This document shows, one piece after another, positions 17,492 to 24,304 of a stretch of DNA of 64,000 nucleotides. The position numbers and the translations under genes are program-made. The number at the start of each line of letters is the position of its first letter. Positions within the stretch are counted from its first letter, which is position 1. The stretch spans positions 357,795-421,794 of the forward strand of contig NZ_JAPDOD010000003.1 of assembly GCF_027587205.1 (NCBI RefSeq), given 5' to 3'. The notes beneath the pieces were generated by a model. That model saw only the letters and a list, made by a program, of their open reading frames with translations. It searched no databases and was not told the DNA's origin. Source of the stretch: Solirubrobacter ginsenosidimutans (GTDB taxonomy: Bacteria; Actinomycetota; Thermoleophilia; Solirubrobacterales; Solirubrobacteraceae).

Positions 17492-18772
17492 ATGGTCGTC
17501 CAGACCGAAACGGCATCGGGCACCGCCACGCCGCCTGCGGTGCGCGAGCTGGCCGCGGAGCTGCTGCCGCAGAGCGCGGAGATCGCCCGGGCGATGAACG
17601 ACCACCTGTTCGCGATGATGCCGGAGCTGCGCGAGCGCGACGACGGCGAGTTGCGCCTCGAGACGCTGGCGAGCTGCGAGGTCAACATCGCGCAGGTGTT
17701 GCGCCTGCAGAAGCTCGGGGCCGGCCCGCAGCAGCTCGTGCTCCCGGTCGAGGCCGCCGAGTGGGCGCGCAGCCTCGTGCGCCGCGGGATCACGCTGGCG
17801 ACGCTCCTGCGCGCGTATCGGCTCGGCCACGCGTGGCTGTGGGACCGCTGGTCGCAGCAGCTCTACGAGCGGGTCCCCGACAGCGAGGAGTGCATCGCCG
17901 CCGAGCAGCACAGCTCGGCGTTCATGTTCGCCTACATCGACTTGATCTCGGACGTGCTGGTCGCCGAGTACGGGTCCGAGCGTGAGCGGGTGATGCGCAG
18001 CGCCGAGCAGCTGCGCGCCGAGACCGTGCGCGCGATCCTGGCCGGCGAGCCGCTCGACGGCGAGGTCGCGAGCCGGCGGCTCGGCTACGAGCTGCGCCGT
18101 CACCACGTGGCGCTGCGCGTGAGCGGCCGGGGCAGCGAGCTGCGCGGGCTCGAGCGCGCGGCGCGCGAGGCCGCCGCCGCGGTCGGAGCGGGCGACCCGC
18201 TGGTGGTCGCGACGGGCGCGGCGACCGTCGACGTCTGGTCCGGCGCGCTTCGGCCCCCGGGCCCGCTCACAGGACTCGATGCCTACGTGCCTCCGGACGG
18301 CATCCTGGTGGCGGTCGGGACGCCCGGGCAGGGGATCGACGGCTTCCGCCGCTCGCACGTAGAGGCGCTGCAGGCGGGGCGTGTGGCTGCGCTCGCCCGC
18401 GGCGCGGCGGCCGCCGTGACGCGCTATGAGCGCGTCGAGCTCGTCGCGCTGCTGGCGAGCGACTTTCCACGCGCGCGGGCCTTTGTGGGCACGCGCCTCG
18501 GCTCGCTCGCCGCCCCGGACGAGTCCGCCGGGCGCCTGCGCGAAACCGTGCTCGCCTTCCTGGTCGCGGGCGGCAGCGCGACGCGCGTGGCCAAGCTGCT
18601 CTTCGTCCATCAGAACACGGTTGCGTACCGCGTCAAACGTGCAGAGGAGCTGCTCGGCCGGCGCGTGACGGATGACCCGATCGAGCTGACGTGCGCCCTG
18701 ACGCTCGCCGCGGTTCTCGGGTCGTCGGTGCTGGCCGAGGATGACGAAGGCGAGCCGCCCGCCGGCGAGTGA
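17492..18772 (+). CDS. PucR/CdaR-type transcriptional regulator
   Basis: The 426-aa regulator has an N-terminal helical sensory region (residues 1-180), a middle GGDEF-like/CdaR segment, and a C-terminal PucR helix-turn-helix. The last has the hallmark VAKLLFVHQNTVAYRVKRAEELLGR, in which FVHQNTVAYR is the recognition helix. Family members respond to small metabolites; the ligand here is not deducible. It follows the DUF1345 gene closely. The AGGAG just before ATG is very near the start codon. Confidence 0.9.
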   Translation: MVVQTETASGTATPPAVRELAAELLPQSAEIARAMNDHLFAMMPELRERDDGELRLETLASCEVNIAQVLRLQKLGAGPQQLVLPVEAAEWARSLVRRGITLATLLRAYRLGHAWLWDRWSQQLYERVPDSEECIAAEQHSSAFMFAYIDLISDVLVAEYGSERERVMRSAEQLRAETVRAILAGEPLDGEVASRRLGYELRRHHVALRVSGRGSELRGLERAAREAAAAVGAGDPLVVATGAATVDVWSGALRPPGPLTGLDAYVPPDGILVAVGTPGQGIDGFRRSHVEALQAGRVAALARGAAAAVTRYERVELVALLASDFPRARAFVGTRLGSLAAPDESAGRLRETVLAFLVAGGSATRVAKLLFVHQNTVAYRVKRAEELLGRRVTDDPIELTCALTLAAVLGSSVLAEDDEGEPPAGE

Positions 18773-18778
18773 TCGCGC

Positions 18779-18883
18779 TCAGAGCGCCTGCACGAGCACG
18801 AGCGCGACGCCGAAGAGGTACCACAGCGCGATCACGAGCGTGAGCGTGGCGAGCGGCAGGTTGGAATGGGTGTGATCAGACAT
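18779..18883 (-). CDS. 34-aa single-span membrane peptide
   Basis: ATG 18883 encodes MSDHTHSNLPLATLTLVIA and then a hydrophobic helix (LWYLFGVALVLVQAL). The short hydrophilic His-containing head and one transmembrane segment look like a genuine small membrane protein rather than chance. GGAG lies 9 bases before the start. It is convergent with the PucR-type gene, stops 6 bases apart. A longer in-frame version (start 18997) adds an Arg-rich non-native stretch. Function unknown; no homologue can be named from memory. Confidence 0.6.
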   Translation of the reverse strand: MSDHTHSNLPLATLTLVIALWYLFGVALVLVQAL

Positions 18884-19053
18884 GTGGCGGCGCTCCGGTG
18901 GGAGGGGGTCGGTGTTGGCGGGACCGTATGTCCGCCGGCGCGCCGCACCGATGGGGCGCGCGCCCAAACCTCCGCGACGCTCCCGTGCCCTCGCCACAAA
19001 CCGGGGACGGCCCGCGCAGCAGTTCCCTGCCGCGGGGCCGATCCGGTCGCCGT

Positions 19054-19545
19054 CTACGCCGCCGTGAGGCCGGCGCGCGGCATGCGATTGAGGATCTTCT
19101 CCGCGCGGTCGGCGAAGTCCGCGTCGACCTGGACCTCGTACCGGTCGGCGCGGGTGTCCGCGGTCGAGGCGAAGTCGCGCTGACCACCGGTCGCGGAGTG
19201 GGCGATCGCGCCCCAGATCGCGCCGAAGATCACGCCGATGGCGAGGCTGTAGCCGAGCACGCCGAAGAAGCTGCCGGAGTCGACCGTGAAGAACAGGCCG
19301 AAGAGCAGACCCCAGAAGAGCCCGAGCAGCGCGCCCGAGCCTGCGCCGAGCAGCGCCGCGTTGCCGGTCGTGACGCGGCGCGAGACCTGCTCGACGTAGC
19401 GCAGGCCGGTGCCGACGATCCTGACGTGCTCGACCGGGAAGTCGCGGTCCGAGAGGAAGTCGACGGCCTGCTCGGCAGCCTCGTAGTTGGTGACGACGGT
19501 GATCGTGCGCCGGCTGGCGGGCGGCGCGAAGTCGGTGGCGCTCAT
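19054..19545 (-). CDS. General stress protein 17M-like (YflT-type) membrane protein
   Basis: The 163-aa protein has an N-terminal alpha/beta domain (TITVVTNYEAAEQAVDFL, FPVEHVRIVGTGLRYVEQV) typical of the YflT/general stress protein 17M domain, followed by a Gly-rich double membrane segment (GALLGLFWGLLFGLFF, then GYSLAIGVIFGAIWGAI) and a charged tail. The family is induced by general stress in Gram-positives. ATG 19545 overlaps the TGA of a 31-codon upstream ORF. It is the last gene of a short minus-strand group with DUF1003. Confidence 0.85.
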   Translation of the reverse strand: MSATDFAPPASRRTITVVTNYEAAEQAVDFLSDRDFPVEHVRIVGTGLRYVEQVSRRVTTGNAALLGAGSGALLGLFWGLLFGLFFTVDSGSFFGVLGYSLAIGVIFGAIWGAIAHSATGGQRDFASTADTRADRYEVQVDADFADRAEKILNRMPRAGLTAA

Positions 19546-19637
19546 CGCTTGGCGCGCTTGTGCTTGCGGCCGCGGGAGACGAGCACGACGGCCATCACCC
19601 GGCGCAGCCAGGGATGACGATGATGGAGCTTGGGCAA
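19542..19637 (-). CDS. 31-aa basic peptide overlapping the stress-protein start
   Basis: A TTG at 19637 (GAGG five bases upstream) opens a 31-aa ORF beginning LPKLHHRHPWLRRVMAVVL and ending with RGRKHKRAKR. It is highly basic with a short hydrophobic centre. Its TGA overlaps the ATG of the YflT-like gene as ATGA, and it begins 7 bases after the DUF1003 stop. That packing favours a real coupled leader or small gene, but the non-ATG start leaves doubt. Confidence 0.4.
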   Translation of the reverse strand: MPKLHHRHPWLRRVMAVVLVSRGRKHKRAKR

Positions 19638-19644
19638 CGGAGCC

Positions 19645-20106
19645 TCACTTGGTGGTGGGTTGGCGTGACTGCGAAGCGGCGGACGCGTACGCGTCGACCG
19701 CCTTGGTGAGCTCGAGGATCTGGTGTGAGAGGTCGAGCAGTTCGCGGTTCTGCCCGTCCTCCTCCTGCACCATCTGCCACTGCTGGTTGGCCGCCACCTG
19801 GCGGACGGCGTCCGCGCGGTTCTGGCTGATCATCACGAACGTCGAGAGGAAGATCGCCTCGAGCGAGACGATCATCGTCAGTAGCCCGTACGGGTACTTC
19901 TCGACGCCCAAGCCGATCCAGCAACCGAACCAGACGACGTGCAGGTAGACGAACGTCATCGAGCCCGAAAAGCGCGTGATCGCGTCCGCCATGCGGTTCT
20001 GCACATCGGCCGCGCGGTCCTCGGCGTGCTTGACCTGCGCCGGGGCGATCGGCTGCGGGAGCTTGGGCGGGACGACGAACCGCCGGAGTGAACGAGAGCT
20101 GGTCAC
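19645..20106 (-). CDS. DUF1003 membrane protein
   Basis: The 153-aa protein starts at a GTG (20106). It has two transmembrane helices, MTFVYLHVVWFGCWIGLG and LLTMIVSLEAIFLSTFVMIS, joined by a short loop and followed by NRADAVRQVAANQQWQ, the conserved DUF1003 pattern, and a helical C-terminus. DUF1003 proteins are small membrane proteins of unknown role, often near ion-transport or stress genes. First gene of a group with the 31-aa ORF and the YflT-like protein. The 214 bases upstream to the BON gene at 20321 hold both divergent promoters. Confidence 0.88.
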   Translation of the reverse strand: MTSSRSLRRFVVPPKLPQPIAPAQVKHAEDRAADVQNRMADAITRFSGSMTFVYLHVVWFGCWIGLGVEKYPYGLLTMIVSLEAIFLSTFVMISQNRADAVRQVAANQQWQMVQEEDGQNRELLDLSHQILELTKAVDAYASAASQSRQPTTK

Positions 20107-20320
20107 AGCACAGCGAACGTATGGACGCCGGGCGCGGCCTGTTAGACGAACGGCGCACGCCGGGCATCACCGCGAGTGATCGCAACCAGCTCGGAGCGGC
20201 GTTGTCATTGAGGGTGTAAGCGACGCGTATGCGCCCGCTGCCGATCGGCTCTAGCGGCGAGCCGATCCAGCCCTAGCGTGGCTTCGTCCGACCCAACCGA
20301 TCCCTGAAGGAGGTCACTAG

Positions 20321-20974
20321 ATGACCGACGACCGACTCCGCAGCGACGCCCAGGACGAGCTCCGCTGGGAACCGAAGGTCGACGACGCGTCGATCGCCGT
20401 CTCGGCGAACGACGGCGTCGTGACGCTGCGCGGAACCGTCGGCAGCTTCCGCGAGAAGCGCGAGGCCACGGCCGCGGTCAAGCGCGTCTACGGCACCCAG
20501 CGCGTCGACAATCAGCTCCAGGTCAAGCTGCTCACCGCCGATCGCCGTGCGGACGCCGACCTGCGCGCCGACGTGCTGCAGGCGATGATCCTCGACGCGC
20601 TGATCCCGAGCACGATCGACGCGAAGGTCGACGACGGCGTCGTCACGCTCAGCGGAACCGCGCACCTGCATTTCGAGCGCGACGAGGCCGAGGAGGTGGC
20701 CGGCAACATCAAGGGCGTCACCTTCGTCGCGAACCAGGTCGAGCTGATCGCCCCGCCGCCGTTCGCGGACGACGTCAAGCAGTCGATCAAGCGGGCGATG
20801 GAGCGCGACGCCAAGCTCGACGCCGAGGGCGTGCGCATCGAGAGCGCCGACAACGGGACGGTCAAGCTCACGGGCAGCGTCCGCTCCTGGGCCGAGCACG
20901 ATGCGGCCGTCGGCGCCGCCTGGGCCGCACCCGGCGTCAAGTCCGTCCACGACGACTTGTTGATCGCCTACTAG
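20321..20974 (+). CDS. Three-BON-domain protein
   Basis: The 217-aa protein has BON domains at about residues 5-68, 75-145 and 152-216, each with a V-V-T-L-x-G-T or V-K-L-T-G-S strand. A very strong ribosome site (GAAGGAGGT) precedes ATG 20321, suggesting high expression. There is no signal peptide. Like the other BON genes here (1303-2213 and 27103-27549), it probably acts in an envelope or osmotic stress response; the exact role is unknown. A hairpin terminator follows at 20996. Confidence 0.87.
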   Translation: MTDDRLRSDAQDELRWEPKVDDASIAVSANDGVVTLRGTVGSFREKREATAAVKRVYGTQRVDNQLQVKLLTADRRADADLRADVLQAMILDALIPSTIDAKVDDGVVTLSGTAHLHFERDEAEEVAGNIKGVTFVANQVELIAPPPFADDVKQSIKRAMERDAKLDAEGVRIESADNGTVKLTGSVRSWAEHDAAVGAAWAAPGVKSVHDDLLIAY

Positions 20975-20995
20975 CCGCTGACGCCGACGAGTCGT

Positions 20996-21017
20996 TCGGC
21001 CGCGGGGCAGCGGCCGA
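20996..21017 (+). terminator. Hairpin after the three-BON gene
   Basis: TCGGCCGC and GCGGCCGA pair perfectly (8 bp) around GGGGCA, 22 bases after the BON stop. No U-tract follows. It separates the BON gene from the DUF3556 operon. Confidence 0.55.
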
Positions 21018-21113
21018 GCGGCTCGGCGCATTGTGGCGAGTCCACAAGCGCGCGCCGAAGTTCGTTCGCGAGAGCCCATACGCCGGCGGCCGAGCCGCTC
21101 GTAGCTTCCCGCC

Positions 21114-22862
21114 ATGCCACTCACCACCGGAGATTTCCCGCCTGTCGACCCGGCCACCTTTACCCAGATGCCGTACCGCGAGCGGCTCAGGACGCTGTCA
21201 CGGCACTGGGCCGAGTACGGCTTCGGCGCGCCCAAGATCACGATGGTGATCTACATCGCCAAGCTGCTGTTCTTCTACGTGCTCGGCGGGGCGCTCGTCG
21301 CGACGCTCACGTCGGGGCTCGATCCCCTGCACCCTGCTGCCTGGTGGGACGACGTCGTCGTCTACCAGAAGGCCGTGCTCTGGACCGTCCTGCTCGAGTG
21401 CATCGGCGTCGCCGGCTCGTGGGGTCCGCTGGCCGGGCATTTCAAGCCGATGACGGGCGGCATCCGCTACTGGGCTCGCCCGCGCACGATCCGCCTCCCG
21501 CCGTGGCCCGACACCGTGCCGGGAACGCGCGGCGACGCTCGCACCCGCGGTGACGTCGCGCTCTATCTGGCGCTGCTGGCGAGCGTCGTCGTCGCGCTCG
21601 CGCTGCCGACGGTCACCACCGCGTCGATCGTGCCGATCATCGCGCTGCTGGTCGTCGTCGGCCTGCGGGACAAGATCATCTTCATCGCCGCGCGCGGCGA
21701 GCAGTACCTGCCGGCGCTGGTCTTCTTCGCCTTCTATCCGGTCGTCGACATGATCGTCGCGGCCAAGCTGCTGATCGTCGTCGTGTGGACCGGAGCGGCG
21801 TTCTCCAAGTTCGGCCGCCACTTCGCGAACGTGATCCCGCCGATGGTCTCCAACACGCCGTGGATGTTCGTCAAGGCGATCAAGCGCGCCCACTACCGCG
21901 ACTTCCCGCGTGACCTGCGCCCGTCCGAGCGCGCGGTCGGCCTGGCGCACGTGGGCGGCACGTTCGTCGAGTTCGTCACGCCGCTGGTCCTGCTCTTCTC
22001 GCACAACCCGACGGTCACCGTGGTCGCCGCCGTGGTGATGATCGGCTTTCACCTGTTCATCATCTCGACGTTCCCGCTCGCCGTGCCGCTGGAGTGGAAC
22101 GCGCTGTTCATCTACATCACCGCGTTCCTGTTCCTCGGTCACCCGAACCACGAGGGCTTCGGCCTCGGCGACATGGACCCGGTGCTCCTGGTCGTCACGG
22201 TCGTCGGCCTCGTGTTCTTCCCGGTGCTCGGCAACCTGCGGCCGGACCTCGTGTCGTTCTTGCCCTCGATGCGCCAGTACGCGGGCAACTGGGCCTCGGC
22301 GATGTGGGCGATGGCACCGGGCGCCGAGGCCAAGCTCGACGAGCGCCTGATCAAGGGCGCGCCGATGCAGAAGGCGCAGCTGAGCGAGATCTACGGCGCC
22401 GAGGCGGCCGAGGTCGTGATGCAGCAGACGCTCGGCTGGCGCTCGATGCACAGCCAGGGCCGCGGCCTGAACTCGGTGATGATGACGACGCTCGGCGACG
22501 ACATCGACCACTACACGTTGCGCGAGGCGGAGTTCTCCTGCAACGCGATCGTCGGCTTCAACTTCGGCGATGGGCATCTGCACGACCGGCGGCTGATCGA
22601 GGCCATTCAGAAGCGTTGCGAGTTCGCGCCGGGCGAGTTCATCGTGGTCTGGGTCGAGTCCGAGCCGGTCGGCAACGGCCGCCAGCAGTACCTGGTCATC
22701 GATGCCGCGGTCGGGATCGTCGAACGGGGCAGTTGGGCCGTGACGGACGCCGTCGCCGAGCAGCCGTGGCTGCCGGACGGGCCGATTCGCACGCAGGTCG
22801 AGTTCAGGTTGGCCGGCTACCAGCGCGCCAGCCACGCCGCGAAGGCACTGGTGAAGGCATGA
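21114..22862 (+). CDS. DUF3556 multi-span membrane protein
   Basis: The 582-aa protein has a soluble N-terminus (MPLTTGDFPPVDPATF), about eight transmembrane helices between residues 45 and 360, and a 200-residue soluble C-terminal half. The pattern matches the actinobacterial DUF3556 family, whose function is unknown. Its stop overlaps the start of a FAD-dependent oxidoreductase as ATGA, so the pair is coupled. It could be a membrane platform for that redox enzyme; this is inference. Confidence 0.87.
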   Translation: MPLTTGDFPPVDPATFTQMPYRERLRTLSRHWAEYGFGAPKITMVIYIAKLLFFYVLGGALVATLTSGLDPLHPAAWWDDVVVYQKAVLWTVLLECIGVAGSWGPLAGHFKPMTGGIRYWARPRTIRLPPWPDTVPGTRGDARTRGDVALYLALLASVVVALALPTVTTASIVPIIALLVVVGLRDKIIFIAARGEQYLPALVFFAFYPVVDMIVAAKLLIVVVWTGAAFSKFGRHFANVIPPMVSNTPWMFVKAIKRAHYRDFPRDLRPSERAVGLAHVGGTFVEFVTPLVLLFSHNPTVTVVAAVVMIGFHLFIISTFPLAVPLEWNALFIYITAFLFLGHPNHEGFGLGDMDPVLLVVTVVGLVFFPVLGNLRPDLVSFLPSMRQYAGNWASAMWAMAPGAEAKLDERLIKGAPMQKAQLSEIYGAEAAEVVMQQTLGWRSMHSQGRGLNSVMMTTLGDDIDHYTLREAEFSCNAIVGFNFGDGHLHDRRLIEAIQKRCEFAPGEFIVVWVESEPVGNGRQQYLVIDAAVGIVERGSWAVTDAVAEQPWLPDGPIRTQVEFRLAGYQRASHAAKALVKA

Positions 22863-24304
22863 GCACCGCCGTGGTCGTCGGCAGCGGACCCAACGGGCTC
22901 GCCGCTGCCATCACCCTCGCCGCCGAGGGCGTCGATGTCACCGTCCTCGAGGCGGCCGACACGCTCGGCGGTGGCACGCGCAGCAGCGAGCTGACGCTGC
23001 CCGGCCTGATCCACGACGAGTGCTCGGCCGCGCACCCGCTGGCGGTGGATACGGCCTTCTCGCGCCGGTTCGACCTCGGCGCGCACGGGCTGACGTGGCG
23101 GTGGCCGGAGGTCCAATACACGCACCCGCTCGACGACGGCGCCGGCGCCGCGGCCTACCGCTCGGTCGAGGAGACGGCCGCCGGGCTGGGCCGCGACGGG
23201 AGGCGCTGGCAGGCGGTCTTCGGTCCGCTCGCCGCGCGCTTCGACGACATCACCGCCGACTTTCTGCGTCCGATGCTGCACGTTCCCGAGCATCCGATCG
23301 CACTGACCCGGTTCGGCGCTCTGTCAGCCCTGCCGGCGGCGCTCCTTACGCGTCTCTTCGCGGGCGAGGAGGCGCGGGCGCTCTTCGCCGGGGTCGCCGC
23401 GCACGCCTTCCGGCCGTTCTCGGCGCCGATGTCATCGGCCATCGGCGTCGCCCTCGGCACGGCCGCGCACCGCTACGGCTGGCCCGTCGCCGAGGGCGGC
23501 TCGGCCGCGATCAGCCGCGCCATGATCTCGCTCGCGGAGGCGTCCGGCGTGCGCTTTGAGACGGGCGTCGAAGTGCGCTCGCTCGCCCAACTCGGCAAGC
23601 AGGACGTCGTGATGCTCGACGTCGCGCCCGCCGCCGCCGTGCGCATCGCCGGCGGCGAGATGCCCGGGCGCATCGCGCGGGCGCTGTCGCGCTATCGCCA
23701 CGGGCCGGGGACCTTCAAGGTCGACTTCGCGATCGAGGGCGGTGTGCCGTGGACGCACGAACCTTCCCGCCGCGCCGGCACCGTCCACGTCGGCGGCAGC
23801 GCACGCGAGATCGCCGCCGCCGAGCGCGCCGTCGCCCGCGGGCGGATGCCGGAGCGCCCGTTCGTGCTCGTCTGCCAGCAGTACCTCGCCGACCCGAGCC
23901 GCTCGCGAGGCGACGTGCACCCGCTCTACGCCTACGCGCACGTCCCGGCCGGCCACGCGGGCGACGTGTCAGAGGCGATCGAGCGCCAGATCGAGCGCTT
24001 CGCGCCCGGCTTCCGCGAGCGGATTCTCGCCCGCCACGTTCGCAGCGTGCCCGGCATGGAGGCGCACAACGCCAACTACGTCGGCGGCGACGTCGTCACC
24101 GGCGCCAACAGCGCGCGGCAGCTCGTCTTCCGCCCGCGCGCAGCCCTCGACCCGTACGCGACCGGCATCCCCGGCGTCTACCTGTGCTCGGCGGCGACCC
24201 CGCCCGGCGCAGGTGCCCACGGCATGTGCGGCTACAACGCTGCCGGCTCGGCGCTGCGCGCCGTCCGGCCGAGCGCTTCCGTGACCCACGAGGCTCTGGC
24301 ATGA
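22859..24304 (+). CDS. Phytoene-desaturase-like FAD/NAD(P) oxidoreductase
   Basis: The 481-aa flavoprotein starts with the Rossmann FAD motif VVVGSGPNGLAAAITLAAEG followed by LEAADTLGGGTRSSE, as in phytoene dehydrogenase and RetSat relatives. The C-terminal FAD-contacting GVYLCSAATPPGAGAHGMCG closes the fold. The substrate is unknown; no carotenoid synthesis genes are nearby. The gene is sandwiched by ATGA overlaps, after DUF3556 and before a LAL regulator, so all three are translationally linked. Confidence 0.9.
   Translation: MSTAVVVGSGPNGLAAAITLAAEGVDVTVLEAADTLGGGTRSSELTLPGLIHDECSAAHPLAVDTAFSRRFDLGAHGLTWRWPEVQYTHPLDDGAGAAAYRSVEETAAGLGRDGRRWQAVFGPLAARFDDITADFLRPMLHVPEHPIALTRFGALSALPAALLTRLFAGEEARALFAGVAAHAFRPFSAPMSSAIGVALGTAAHRYGWPVAEGGSAAISRAMISLAEASGVRFETGVEVRSLAQLGKQDVVMLDVAPAAAVRIAGGEMPGRIARALSRYRHGPGTFKVDFAIEGGVPWTHEPSRRAGTVHVGGSAREIAAAERAVARGRMPERPFVLVCQQYLADPSRSRGDVHPLYAYAHVPAGHAGDVSEAIERQIERFAPGFRERILARHVRSVPGMEAHNANYVGGDVVTGANSARQLVFRPRAALDPYATGIPGVYLCSAATPPGAGAHGMCGYNAAGSALRAVRPSASVTHEALA

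Noticed and set aside
21198..22835. 545-codon minus-strand frame opposite DUF3556
   Set aside because: Arg/Asp/His-rich without any motif; DUF3556 frame is conserved with membrane helices.
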